In this document: positions 7,644 to 16,368 of the stretch, in pieces | Position numbering within the stretch: position 1 is the first letter of the stretch | How the letters are laid out: each line of letters opens with the position of its first letter | Assembly (NCBI GenBank): GCA_016791475.1 | Contig: JAEUWI010000065.1 | Coordinates: forward strand, 1 to 39,705 | DNA: 39,705 nt | Source of the DNA: Candidatus Hydrogenedentota bacterium | GTDB lineage: Bacteria > Hydrogenedentota > Hydrogenedentia > Hydrogenedentales > JAEUWI01 | Direction of reading: 5' to 3' | Position numbers and translations under genes: made by a program | The notes under the pieces: generated by a model | Told to the model about the DNA's origin: nothing | Seen by the model: the letters and a program-made list of their open reading frames with translations, nothing else | The model's database searches: none

Positions 7644-9636
7644 GATTAGCCCTTTCCTGACGACGCTTTTCCCACGCCTCCCGCTCTTCGGGGCTCATGT
7701 TCTTCATGCGCTCTTCGCGCATTTTCTCGCGCTCTTCCGGCGTCATGTTCTGGAAGCGCTCGCGCATCTTGGCGCGCTCTTCGTCGGACATGTCGGCGCC
7801 CCATCCACCGCCGCCACCCTCGCCGCGGCCACCACCGGGGCCGGCGCCCGGAGCGCCACCGGGACCCGCGCCGCCGCCCGGACCCTCGCCACCGCGGCCA
7901 CCCGGAGGGACAATTCCGCCATCGGCGGCCGGGGCCGGCGCACCCGACGGAGCACCCGCCGCTTCCGGAGCCGCAGCCGGCGCCGCGCCTTCGGCGGGCT
8001 TTCCGCCTTCGCCGCCGCCACCGCGACGGCCCTCGCCTCCGCCCTCACCGCCGCGAGGCGCGCCATTGCCCGCGGGCGCCGCAACCTCACGGGCGCCGAT
8101 GAACTTGCCATCGTCACTGGCCGCATCTTCGGCGCTTTCAATAGCCACGGCGGCAATATCCAGCGGCGGCGTCATCAACACGTTCTCGCCCGGCTTCAGG
8201 CCGGACGCGATCTGAAGCATTCGATTGTTGTCCAGACCGATCTCCACTTCGCGCTCTTCGTAATCGCCCTCGCCCTTGCTGATGAAGGCCGTCGGCTTCC
8301 CTTTGACCATGAACACGGACTGGACCGGCACATAGGTCGCCTTGTCAAAACGCGCCACCATAATCTCCGCCTCGCACGTCATTCCCGTGCGCAACGTCGC
8401 CGTGGCGCCGTCGATATCGATCTGCGTCACGTATTCCTTCAAATCGGGGTTCATGAATGAACTCTGCGCATCGGGCAACGGGGCAATGCGCGTGATGTGA
8501 CCCTCAAAGGTCGCGCCATTCAGCGCCTCGACGGTAATGCGCACGCCCATGCCCGCCTTGATCTTGTTCAGGTTGGACTCGTGCACCCGTACTTCCGCCG
8601 TCATTTCGTTGGCCGTGGGCAGATAAATCAATTCCTGGCGCTCGCGGACGGTCTGCCCTTCGTCCAGCGGCTCGTTGCGGCTGCGCCAGCCACCACCCTC
8701 GGCCGTTGTCGCGTGGATCACCAGACCGCCCGTCGGCGCGTAGATCTTCGCCTTCTTGATCTGTTCATCCAGCTTCGCCAGTTTGTCTTTCTGCCGCGAA
8801 AACTCCGATTCACCCGCGCGCAACTTCGCTTCCGCCTGCACCACGTCGGCGCCCGCCTTCAGCTCGGCGCGGCGCAGCGCCCGATCGGCCTCCTCAATCG
8901 CGCTCTGCAATTCCGTCATCTGCCGCTTGTAGGTATACTCCTTCAAAAGATTCAAAGAAGACTGGGCCAGTTCCAGATCAAGCTGGGCCCGCTCCGCGAG
9001 CGCCTTGTCCTCGTCAAATTCGATGGAGGTAAGAAAGCCTTCGTCCAGCAGACGCTGGGAGCCCTGGAGCTGCTCTTTCGTCCGGCTTTCCTCCGATAGC
9101 GCCAGCGCGATCTTCGCCTCCGCCTCCTTGATAAGCATGGGGTAGTCGCCCTCCACGTACTTCTTCAAGTCTTCCTGGGCAAACTGGGCCGCAAGTTTAG
9201 CCGCGGAAACATCGCTCTCCGCCTGATTCTTCACCACCTCCAGGTTCTCGCGATCGCTGATGAACGTCGCTTCGGAATTCTGCACCTGGATCAACTGGTC
9301 CACCCGGTTGTCCACAAGCTGGCTCGCGTCCAGCTCCACCAGCAGGTCGCCCTCCTTCACCACCGTGCCCTCCTCGATCAGGAAAATAATCTGCGCCTGC
9401 CCCTCCACCTCGTTCTTCAGGATTATCTGGTCTTTCGCCTTGATCGTCCCGGACTCCGTCACACTGATCGTCAGCGGACCCTCCCGCACCGTGAACACCT
9501 CGGACTTCTTCACCGAACCTTCGGCCGTGTCGTAGCGCTGACCCAGCACCACGTAGAGAAGGGAAAGAAACACGGCGGCACCCAGAACGATGCCCGCCGT
9601 CCGCCGGTTTTTGCCTTGAAGCAGAGGGGATCTCAC
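7624..9636 (-). CDS. MacA/HlyD-like periplasmic adaptor with Gly-rich, LTXXQ-like tail
   Basis: A 670-residue membrane fusion protein linking the ABC permease to the TolC-like channel. A positively charged leader and one membrane helix (about 13-33) are followed by a biotinyl-lipoyl half motif (VEGQAQIIFLIEEGTVVKEGD, with residues 70-100), a long coiled coil (about 110-290), the second lipoyl half (YAPTGGLVIHAT), beta-barrel and membrane-proximal domains to about 510. The C-terminus is odd: about 100 residues rich in Gly/Pro/Ala (518-615), then a charged helix with three M-[ST]-x-EER repeats (616-670). The start is the GTG at 9636-9634, with AGGTG upstream. A longer reading to 9753 would translate a perfect hairpin and is less likely. 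Confidence 0.9.
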   Translation of the reverse strand: MRSPLLQGKNRRTAGIVLGAAVFLSLLYVVLGQRYDTAEGSVKKSEVFTVREGPLTISVTESGTIKAKDQIILKNEVEGQAQIIFLIEEGTVVKEGDLLVELDASQLVDNRVDQLIQVQNSEATFISDRENLEVVKNQAESDVSAAKLAAQFAQEDLKKYVEGDYPMLIKEAEAKIALALSEESRTKEQLQGSQRLLDEGFLTSIEFDEDKALAERAQLDLELAQSSLNLLKEYTYKRQMTELQSAIEEADRALRRAELKAGADVVQAEAKLRAGESEFSRQKDKLAKLDEQIKKAKIYAPTGGLVIHATTAEGGGWRSRNEPLDEGQTVRERQELIYLPTANEMTAEVRVHESNLNKIKAGMGVRITVEALNGATFEGHITRIAPLPDAQSSFMNPDLKEYVTQIDIDGATATLRTGMTCEAEIMVARFDKATYVPVQSVFMVKGKPTAFISKGEGDYEEREVEIGLDNNRMLQIASGLKPGENVLMTPPLDIAAVAIESAEDAASDDGKFIGAREVAAPAGNGAPRGGEGGGEGRRGGGGEGGKPAEGAAPAAAPEAAGAPSGAPAPAADGGIVPPGGRGGEGPGGGAGPGGAPGAGPGGGRGEGGGGGWGADMSDEERAKMRERFQNMTPEEREKMREERMKNMSPEEREAWEKRRQERANRDSQSQ

Positions 9637-9670
9637 AGTACATGCACCTCGTCGATGTTTTTGCCCGAAG

Positions 9671-9700
9671 ACCCCGGGTGTCTCGGGCGACACCCGGGGT
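9671..9700. terminator. perfect 12-bp stem-loop between Spy-like and adaptor genes
   Basis: The arms ACCCCGGGTGTC (9671-9682) and GACACCCGGGGT (9689-9700) are exact reverse complements around a 6-nt loop. The hairpin lies in the 117-bp gap between the Gly-rich Spy-like gene and the adaptor gene, just ahead of the adaptor's ribosome-binding site. On the minus strand, the direction of transcription, no run of T follows, so it is not a classical intrinsic terminator. It may attenuate or stabilise mRNA and set the ratio between the first gene and the pump genes, or be a dispersed palindromic repeat. Confidence 0.55.
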
Positions 9701-9753
9701 TTCAGGGCCGTCTCAATATCAGGAACGATCCATTCGAACTTACGTCTCGTCAA

Positions 9754-10518
9754 TTACTGCGCTGCGGGGGGCGCGCCAGCGCCGGGGCCGCCTTCGGGTC
9801 CGCCTTCGCCGCGGCGTTCACGACCGCCGCCGCGCGGGCCGCGCGAGGTCTTCTCGGTCCATTCCGCCTTCTGGGCATCGCTCAGCAGCGGGGCAATCGC
9901 GTCGTCCAGGGTCTTCTTCGCCGCGCCCATAGCCGTGCGCATCCCGTCGAAATTACCGGCGCCCGCGTTGTCCTCCCGGGCTTTCACCGACGCCTTAACA
10001 TAGGCCACCGTGTGGCCCAGCGCTTCCGCCTGTTTCGCCTCTTCAAGACCAAAGCCCAGAATCACGGCCACCAGACGATCCCACTGGCGCGCGTTGCCGC
10101 CCAGAATCGACGCCGCTTCCTTCGCCTGCGCCTCATCGAGGAAGGCCTTGAAAGACTCCTGCATCTTGGCCCGGTTTTCTTCCTGCGCCTTCAACATCGC
10201 CTCCCAGTCGCCCCGACCGCCGCCGCCCTCGGGACGGTTCGCTGCAGCGGCCTTCCGCGCCGCCGAATACGCTTCCGCAAGCTTGCCCGACTTCTCCGCA
10301 TCCAGCTTCAGCGAAGACGCCACCGCCTGCGCCTCGGCCGCTTCCACTTTCGCCATTACTTCCGGCGACATTCCACCGCCGGGGCCACCGGGGCCACCGC
10401 CGCCAGGGCCACCACCCGGCTGAGCCATGGCGGAAATTCCAGCCACCGTAACAGCGAGAGCGCCAATCACGAGGCCGCGAAACAATGCGCGGTTACGGGT
10501 CAATACACGTTCAGACAT
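9754..10518 (-). CDS. Gly-rich Spy/CpxP-like periplasmic protein
   Basis: The 254-residue product has a signal peptide (about 1-33, ending AMA-QP), a Gly/Pro segment (GGGPGGGGPGGPGGG), then helical, Ala/Glu/Lys-rich sequence with LTXXQ-like turns (LKLDAEKSGKLAEAY, LDEAQAKEAASILG, LLSDAQKAEWTEK), and a second Gly/Arg/Pro-rich tail. AAGGAG stands nine bases before the ATG. It resembles Spy-type periplasmic helical proteins only in general pattern. It is the first gene before the adaptor, separated from it by a hairpin. On the minus strand, GGAAGTT (10631-10625) and TACTAA (10608-10603) are 16 bp apart; this might be an ECF-type promoter, but the match is weak. Role inferred: envelope-stress sensing or buffering for the pump. 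Confidence 0.82.
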   Translation of the reverse strand: MSERVLTRNRALFRGLVIGALAVTVAGISAMAQPGGGPGGGGPGGPGGGMSPEVMAKVEAAEAQAVASSLKLDAEKSGKLAEAYSAARKAAAANRPEGGGGRGDWEAMLKAQEENRAKMQESFKAFLDEAQAKEAASILGGNARQWDRLVAVILGFGLEEAKQAEALGHTVAYVKASVKAREDNAGAGNFDGMRTAMGAAKKTLDDAIAPLLSDAQKAEWTEKTSRGPRGGGRERRGEGGPEGGPGAGAPPAAQ

Positions 10519-10727
10519 GGTTTCAATCTCCTTGGCCGCCCACACAGGCGGCATTTGAACTCGTTTGCGCCAACACCGCACCATTCCGGGTGTCTGAAAG
10601 GCTTAGTACCCCGAGCCCCCGAAAAACTTCCCCACCAATCAAGAATTAATTCAACGCACCCTGAACGATACCTTCAAACCGATATAGAACAATGACTTAC
10701 CAACAAGGTCGACTCGGTCCACCCGTT

Positions 10728-10769
10728 GTCAACTGTCAACTATCAACTATCAACTGTCAACTATCAACT
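10728..10769. repeat. heptamer array, six copies of RTCAACT
   Basis: Six uninterrupted 7-bp units read GTCAACT, GTCAACT, ATCAACT, ATCAACT, GTCAACT, ATCAACT. The array lies in the gap between two minus-strand genes, and its last unit contains the stop codon of the PQQ-like protein gene (10764-10766). A related degenerate heptamer array lies at 39581-39629. Such arrays can vary in copy number by slippage; nothing here shows a function. Confidence 0.9.
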
Positions 10770-12101
10770 GCCGCCCCCAATGGCGTACAACCGCGACGCG
10801 GTCCGCAACAGCAGGCGATCCGGCGTCAGCGCGGGTGTGGCCATGCCCATGTCGTTCTCATCGAGCACGTTGGAGGCCACGATCTCGAAGGCATCCCCCG
10901 CCTTGAACGCGTGGGTCACCCCGTCCTCGTTGAGACAGAAAATCAGGCCATTGGTCGCCCAGGGCGACGCCGTGTAGCCCGCCCCCTTGGGCAACTCCGC
11001 TTTTTCGTAGATGGGCGTGCCGTCTTTGGCGTTGTAGCAACTTACGGTTCCCCGGTCGTAGAGGACATAGAGTCGATCCCGATATACCAGGGTCGTCGGA
11101 TTGTAGGGCGCGGCTAGATTATGGCTCCAGGCGATGAATTCGTTTGTGGTCTGTCCCTCCGCCAGAGCTATATCGCCCGACGCACCGGGCCGGATGGCGT
11201 AGATGGGGCGGTGATTTTTGTCGCCCACATAGCCCGAGCTGATGTAGAGCAGATCCCCATCAGCGTAGGGTGTTGCAATCGTGATGGAAGACATGCCCGT
11301 CAGGGACCAGAGCAGTTTACCCTCCAAATCGTAGGAGCGCACGGCATCAGAGCCGGGTGTCACGATCTCGCTGCGCACACTGTTCTTCCAGATGTACGGC
11401 GTGGACCAGTTGCTGCCCTCTTCCCGGGCGACGCGCCAGATTTCGTCCCCGGTCTTCTTGTCCAGCGCGAGGAGATAGGACGCTTCCTCGTTGTCATTGA
11501 TTAGGTAAAGTCGATCGCCGTCCACGATCGGCGATGCCGCCGTTCCCCAGCTATAGGCCATCTTCTGTGGCGCGATTCGCTTGTCCCACACGGGATTCCC
11601 CGCAAGATCAAAACAGAAGAAACCCACCCCGCCGAAATAGGCGTAGAGCCGCTCGCCGTCGGTCACGGGCGTCTCGGAAGCGTAACTGTTTTTGAGATGA
11701 CGCGGCGCATCGGGCTTGCCCTCGTGCACCTGCCGCTCCCACTGGAGCGCGCCGGTGGTGAGATCGAGGGCGTACACCTTCCACTGGTGAATCAAATCCG
11801 GCGCGTCCTTCCGGTCGCCGCCGAAATAGAGGCCTTTCTTAGGCTCCTCGGTTGGCCCCAGGCTTACCACGCTCGTAAGGAATACCTGGTTGCCCCACAC
11901 GACCGGCGAAGACCAGCCCCGACCGGGGATGTCGGCCTTCCACGCCACATTCTCCGTCGCCGACCACGTCGTCGGCAGTTTTTCACTGTCCAGCACACCG
12001 CGAGAATCCGCCCCGCGAAACTGGGGCCAGTTCTGGGCGTGGGACGTAAAGGTCACCACGGCGGTAACGGCAAATAGTACACTGGTAGTTGAAACTCTCA
12101 T
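10764..12101 (-). CDS. secreted PQQ-type beta-propeller protein
   Basis: The 445-residue protein has a signal peptide (about 1-22, ending SHA) followed by NWPQFRG, the usual opening of planctomycete-type PQQ-like propeller proteins. Several propeller blades follow, with recurring patterns such as TPYIWKNSVRSEIVTPGSD, SYDLEGKLLWSL and CYNAKDGTPIYEKAELP. These resemble PQQ_2/BamB-like repeats, but there is no sign of catalytic dehydrogenase residues, so it is probably a binding or scaffold protein rather than a quinoprotein enzyme. GAGGGAG lies five bases before the ATG. It is followed by the efflux block on the same strand after a 245-bp gap with the heptamer array, so co-transcription is uncertain. 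Confidence 0.9.
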   Translation of the reverse strand: MRVSTTSVLFAVTAVVTFTSHAQNWPQFRGADSRGVLDSEKLPTTWSATENVAWKADIPGRGWSSPVVWGNQVFLTSVVSLGPTEEPKKGLYFGGDRKDAPDLIHQWKVYALDLTTGALQWERQVHEGKPDAPRHLKNSYASETPVTDGERLYAYFGGVGFFCFDLAGNPVWDKRIAPQKMAYSWGTAASPIVDGDRLYLINDNEEASYLLALDKKTGDEIWRVAREEGSNWSTPYIWKNSVRSEIVTPGSDAVRSYDLEGKLLWSLTGMSSITIATPYADGDLLYISSGYVGDKNHRPIYAIRPGASGDIALAEGQTTNEFIAWSHNLAAPYNPTTLVYRDRLYVLYDRGTVSCYNAKDGTPIYEKAELPKGAGYTASPWATNGLIFCLNEDGVTHAFKAGDAFEIVASNVLDENDMGMATPALTPDRLLLRTASRLYAIGGGS

Positions 12102-12174
12102 TGGTGCTCCCTCTTCCCGCGTGCGTTCACACCCGGCGAGTAATTTCTGATTTCCGTGCCCTACAAATCAGACG

Positions 12175-12228
12175 GATCGGACGGATCAGACCGATCGGAT
12201 CGGCCCGATCAGTCTGATCCGTCCGATT
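12175..12228. terminator. 22-bp inverted repeat built from 9-bp GATCNGAC units
   Basis: Arms at 12175-12196 and 12207-12228 are reverse complements with two mismatches, around a 10-nt loop. The left arm continues outward as a run of 9-bp units (GGATCGGAC, GGATCAGAC, CGATCGGAT). The structure starts 12 bp after the stop of the DUF1501 gene, so on the minus strand it would fold in the 3' end of that transcript. It could terminate or protect the mRNA, but lacks a strong T run. The unit structure suggests a repeat family rather than a simple terminator. Confidence 0.6.
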
Positions 12229-12239
12229 CTTTCCGCCCC

Positions 12240-13670
12240 TTACGCCAACACCTGCGTCACCACATTGCCCGCCACATCCGTCAGCCGGTAATTACGACCC
12301 TGATGTCGATAGGTAAGTTTCGTGTGATCCACTCCGAGACAATGCAGAATCGTCGCCTGCAAATCATGCACATGGATCGGATCGCGCACAACCTGATAGC
12401 CCAGTTCGTCCGTCTCGCCGATGATTGCGCCGCTCTTGACGCCGCCGCCCGCCATCCACATGCTGAAAGAGAAGGGATGGTGATCCCGGCCTTCCTTGCC
12501 CGGCGTATTACCGCGTCGCACCTCGTTCATGGGCGTTCGGCCGAACTCGCCACCCCAGATCACCAACGTCTCGTCCAGCATGCCCCGCTGCTTCAGATCT
12601 CGGATGAGCGCTGCGCAGGGTTGGTCCGTCATATCGCAATTAATCTTCAGGTTGACGTTTAGATCAGAATGATCGTCCCACGTCGAGTGGTACAACTGTA
12701 CAAAGCGCACGCCCTTCTCCACCATGCGCCGCGCGAGAAGACAGTTCGTCCCGAAGGGCCGCGTGGTTTCGTTTTCCACGCCATACAGGGCTCGGGTCGC
12801 CTCGGACTCCGTGGAGAAATCGAGGAGATCCGGCGCGGAGAGCTGCATGCGGAAGGCCATTTCGTAGGCCGCAACGCGCGACGCAATTTCCGCGTCGCCG
12901 GTCTCGGCGTGGTGCATCCGGTTCAGATCGCCTATGGCATCCAGGCGCGCGCGCTGGGTCTCCCGAGTCACTCCGGCGGGGTTCGACAGGTACAGCACCG
13001 GCTCGCCCACATTGCGAAAATTCACGCCGCGATATTCCGAAGGGAGGAAGCCATTGGCCCAGTTGGCCGAGCCGCCGTCGATGCCCTTGCCGGAGTCGGA
13101 GGTAAGCACGATAAATCCGGGCAGATCCCGGCATTCACTGCCAAGCCCGTAACTCACCCAGGAACCCATGGAAGGAAAGCCGAAGCGCGGCACGCCGCAG
13201 TTCATGATGAGCTGGGCCGGATCGTGGTTACTCACATCGGTGTGCATGGAGTGAATCATGCACAGCTCGTCCGCCACCGTGGCGGTGTGGGGCAGGTAGT
13301 CGGAAAACTCCATGCCGCTCGCGCCATACTTTGAAAAGGTTCTTGGGCTTGCGAAGACCGACGCTGTGCTCTTGATCAACGGGTCGTTCAGCGAGGCCAG
13401 CATCTCGGCGGGAACGGGTGTACCGTGGTACTTCGCCATCACCGGCTTGTGCGACACCAGATCGAGTTGGGACGGCGCGCCCGCCATGAACAGAAAGATG
13501 ACGTTCTTCGCCCGGGGCGCAAGGTGGCGCAGGGCAGCCGGGGGCTGGGCCTCGCCGGCGCGCCCTTCGGCCGCGAGCAACTGGTGCAGCGCGATACTGC
13601 CCAGTCCGCAGGCGGAATGCTGCAGGAAGCGGCGGCGGCTCTGAATCGCGTTGAAGTCGTGATGTTCCAT
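12240..13670 (-). CDS. Tat-exported DUF1501 protein
   Basis: A 476-residue protein with a twin-arginine signal (SRRRFLQ at 11-17) and the DUF1501 family pattern, a sulfatase/alkaline-phosphatase-like fold: NVIFLFMAGAPSQLDLVSHK near 55, HSTWDDHSDLN near 320, GGEFGRTP near 375 and GRDHHPFSFSMWMAGGG near 395. The biochemical role of DUF1501 is not established. It starts five bases after the stop of the large cytochrome-type gene; the pair is a conserved operon in Planctomycetota and related phyla. A second DUF1501 gene (23447-24730) has a different partner. Confidence 0.93.
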   Translation of the reverse strand: MEHHDFNAIQSRRRFLQHSACGLGSIALHQLLAAEGRAGEAQPPAALRHLAPRAKNVIFLFMAGAPSQLDLVSHKPVMAKYHGTPVPAEMLASLNDPLIKSTASVFASPRTFSKYGASGMEFSDYLPHTATVADELCMIHSMHTDVSNHDPAQLIMNCGVPRFGFPSMGSWVSYGLGSECRDLPGFIVLTSDSGKGIDGGSANWANGFLPSEYRGVNFRNVGEPVLYLSNPAGVTRETQRARLDAIGDLNRMHHAETGDAEIASRVAAYEMAFRMQLSAPDLLDFSTESEATRALYGVENETTRPFGTNCLLARRMVEKGVRFVQLYHSTWDDHSDLNVNLKINCDMTDQPCAALIRDLKQRGMLDETLVIWGGEFGRTPMNEVRRGNTPGKEGRDHHPFSFSMWMAGGGVKSGAIIGETDELGYQVVRDPIHVHDLQATILHCLGVDHTKLTYRHQGRNYRLTDVAGNVVTQVLA

Positions 13671-13675
13671 GGCCT

Positions 13676-16210
13676 TTATTCCCGGGTGATGAATTCATCG
13701 AGGTTGAGCACCACGCTGGCCGCAATGACCCACGCCGCGCCTTCGGGTGTCCTCGGTACGTCTTCCCGCGCGCCGACCACTGGGCCGACGGCCTCGGGCT
13801 CCTGAGAAAAGCGTGCGGACTGTTCGTCCAGCAAGGCCAGCAACCGCTCCTGCTCGGCGGGCGAAGGCGAACGACCTACGCTCGTGGCAAAGAGTTGCGC
13901 GATGCGCCCCGCGCTGTCCTTCGAGCCCACCAGCACACGCCCGGCCAGGGCCTGGGCCGCCTCGAAGAAGGTTGGATCGTTCAGCAGATTCAGCGCCTGA
14001 AGCGGTGTGTTGGAACGTTCACGGCGCGTACACGCGCGGTTTACATCGGGATAGTCGAAGTTCACCAACTGCCCGAAGGGCGATGTGCGCTGAATGAAGG
14101 TGTAGAGGGCGCGGCGGTAGCGATTCGGGCCTTCGTCCGCCACCCACGTATTGTCGAAGCCCTGCTCCGTCACGCTGTCGGGCTGGGGCGGACGCACACT
14201 GGGTCCGCCCATCGTCGGATTGAGCAGGCCGCTCGTGGCCAGCGCCGCATCGCGCACCTGCTCCGCCCCCAGACGCAGCCGGTTCTGCCGCGCGAGCAAC
14301 ACATTGCCCGGATCGCGATCCGCAAGCTCGTGTCGCGCATCGGAGCTCTGGCGATAGGTGGAGGAGCATACGATGGTCCTGATCAGTCCTTTGATGCTCC
14401 AGCCCTGCCGCTGAAATTCGATGGCCAGCCAGTCGAGCAGATCAGGATGGCTCGGCAGTGCGCCGCGCACGCCGAAATCGCCGGCGGTGGTCACGATACC
14501 CTTTCCAAAGAGTTCCTGCCAGATCCGATTCACCGTAACCCGCGCGGTGAGGGGATTCTCCGGGGCCACCAGCCATCGGGCCAGATCGAGGCGATCGGGA
14601 GCATCCGTTCCCATGGCATGAAGAGCGCCGGGTGTTCCGGGCGTCACCGGATCGCCCGGCACGCGAAAATCACCGCGGACGAACATATGATTCGGTCGCG
14701 TCACTCGGCTTACCCGCATGGACTGCGCCCGGCTCATTCTGGGCAGTCCCTTCTTAAGTTCCTCGATCTGCTTCGCCAGTTCCGGCACTTTCAATGCGAT
14801 AAAGCGGTCCGGATTCACCAAATCCCCCCGGGCGAAGAAATAGTCCTGCAGGCGAAACTTCTCGTCCGTCGTGCGCTGTGCTACGGGCGTCTGCACGATG
14901 GAACAACCTTCCAACTGCCCTTCGCCCTCGCCGTTGCCATCGCCCTGTCCCCAGATCAGGCCCAGCACTTCCCACTGACGATCCCAGCGCGCATCGGGTC
15001 CGCCGGGATTCGCCGCCGCCCACAACATCTTCGCCTCCCACTCGGCCTGCAGGGCCTCCAGCTCCGCCGCCACCGGCGCCAGCAGGGCCTCGCGCTTCGC
15101 CACATAGTCCGGCCACGCCGCCGCCATCGCCTCCGCCTCGTCGGCCAGCGGCGCGTCGATATTCACTTCTTCGGCGTTGTTGAAAAACGAGTAGAGCTGG
15201 AAAAACTCCCTCTGCGAGACGGCATCATATTTATGATCATGGCACTGGGCGCACTCCACCGTGAGCCCGAGCCAGATGGTACCCAGGTTCTTCGTCCGAT
15301 CGATCACCTGGAGCGTTCGAAACTCTTCCAGATCGGCGCCGCCCTCGCGATTGCTCAAGGTATTGCGCAGGAAGCCGGTGGCAATGCGCTGGTCGACCGT
15401 GGCCTCGGGCAAGAGATCGCCCGCAAGTTGCTCGATGGTGAATTGATCGAAAGGGAGATCCCGATTGAAGGCCCCCACCACCCACTCGCGGTAGCGCCAT
15501 GCGGTCAGGCGCAGAAAATCGGAAAGATAGCCGTCGCTGTCACCGTACATGGCCAAGTCCAGCCACCAGCGCCCCCACTTCTCACCATAGTGGGGCGAGG
15601 CCAGCAATTCGTCCACCAGCCGCTCATAGGCGTCGGGACGGTTGTCCAACACAAAGCGATCCACGGCGGCGGGCTCCGGCGGCAATCCCGTAATATCGAA
15701 GTAAAGCCGGCGCACGAGGGTGCGACGCTCCGCTTCGGGCGACGGCTGAATCCCCTCGGCTTCGAGTCGGGCGAGAATGTGCGCGTCGATGGGACCACGA
15801 ATCCACGAGGCCAGGGCGGCGGGCGGCGGTGTGGCCTCCACCGGCGGCGTGTAGGCCCAATGCCCCTCCCAGGTTGCCCCGGCATCGATCCACGTTCCGA
15901 TGATTTCAATCTGTGCCGGAGTCAGGGACTTCCCCGAGTCCGCCGGCGGCATCCGATCATCATCTGTCGCCGTAATGTGTTGGTAGATTGCGCTGGAGCC
16001 GCGATCCGCTCCGAGCACCGCCTTCGCGCCGGCTTCCGTGTCCAGACGAAGATCCGCCTTTCGGGAAACGCGGTCCGCCCCGTGGCAGTTGAAGCAGTTT
16101 TCCGCGAGGATGGGCAGGATATCCCGGGAGTACCGGACAGTTTCGGCGTTTGCGCAGAGGGCCATTACTGCGGACAGGAGCGCAGCAGACCTATATCTGT
16201 AGATACCCAT
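13676..16210 (-). CDS. PSCyt1/DUF1549 (PSCyt2)/DUF1553 (PSD1) cytochrome-type protein
   Basis: 844 residues in the usual planctomycete order. A signal peptide (about 1-22, ending ANA) precedes a cytochrome-c-like PSCyt1 domain with heme motif CFNCH (39-43). DUF1549 follows (about 140-350) with ERLVDELLASPHYGEKWGR and a second motif CAQCHDHKYD (320-329). DUF1553 closes the protein (about 540-800) with ARVTVNRIWQELFGKGIV and RRERSNTPLQALNLLNDP. The chosen ATG (16210) is followed by a good signal peptide and preceded by GAGGTG; an upstream in-frame ATG would add 74 residues with no export signal. Genes of this type are thought to take part in periplasmic electron transfer and degradation of complex organic matter; the reaction is unknown. 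Confidence 0.93.
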   Translation of the reverse strand: MGIYRYRSAALLSAVMALCANAETVRYSRDILPILAENCFNCHGADRVSRKADLRLDTEAGAKAVLGADRGSSAIYQHITATDDDRMPPADSGKSLTPAQIEIIGTWIDAGATWEGHWAYTPPVEATPPPAALASWIRGPIDAHILARLEAEGIQPSPEAERRTLVRRLYFDITGLPPEPAAVDRFVLDNRPDAYERLVDELLASPHYGEKWGRWWLDLAMYGDSDGYLSDFLRLTAWRYREWVVGAFNRDLPFDQFTIEQLAGDLLPEATVDQRIATGFLRNTLSNREGGADLEEFRTLQVIDRTKNLGTIWLGLTVECAQCHDHKYDAVSQREFFQLYSFFNNAEEVNIDAPLADEAEAMAAAWPDYVAKREALLAPVAAELEALQAEWEAKMLWAAANPGGPDARWDRQWEVLGLIWGQGDGNGEGEGQLEGCSIVQTPVAQRTTDEKFRLQDYFFARGDLVNPDRFIALKVPELAKQIEELKKGLPRMSRAQSMRVSRVTRPNHMFVRGDFRVPGDPVTPGTPGALHAMGTDAPDRLDLARWLVAPENPLTARVTVNRIWQELFGKGIVTTAGDFGVRGALPSHPDLLDWLAIEFQRQGWSIKGLIRTIVCSSTYRQSSDARHELADRDPGNVLLARQNRLRLGAEQVRDAALATSGLLNPTMGGPSVRPPQPDSVTEQGFDNTWVADEGPNRYRRALYTFIQRTSPFGQLVNFDYPDVNRACTRRERSNTPLQALNLLNDPTFFEAAQALAGRVLVGSKDSAGRIAQLFATSVGRSPSPAEQERLLALLDEQSARFSQEPEAVGPVVGAREDVPRTPEGAAWVIAASVVLNLDEFITRE

Positions 16211-16279
16211 GCAATCGCACCTCGAACTCAAAACCGCCTGTTCCGCTGTCACGCACCTCGCGCAGCGGAGTGGAATGCC

Positions 16280-16308
16280 AGTATAGGGCGGTACCCACGT
16301 GGGTTCAA
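16280..16308 (-). promoter_or_regulatory. sigma70-type promoter of the PSCyt/DUF1501 operon
   Basis: On the minus strand, TTGAAC (16308-16303) and TATACT (16285-16280) are separated by 17 bp. The predicted transcription start is about 60 bp before the ATG at 16210. Confidence 0.62.
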
Positions 16309-16368
16309 GAGAGACCGAGCGCGTCGGACCCGCCCAGGTCCGGGCGACCCACCGAACATTACAAAGAG

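Noticed and set aside
9637-9753. N-terminal extension of the adaptor protein
   Set aside because: It would translate the perfect hairpin and push the membrane anchor 39 residues inward; the GTG at 9636 has a ribosome-binding site.
10728-10769. CRISPR array
   Set aside because: Units are 7 bp and contiguous, with no spacers and no cas genes.
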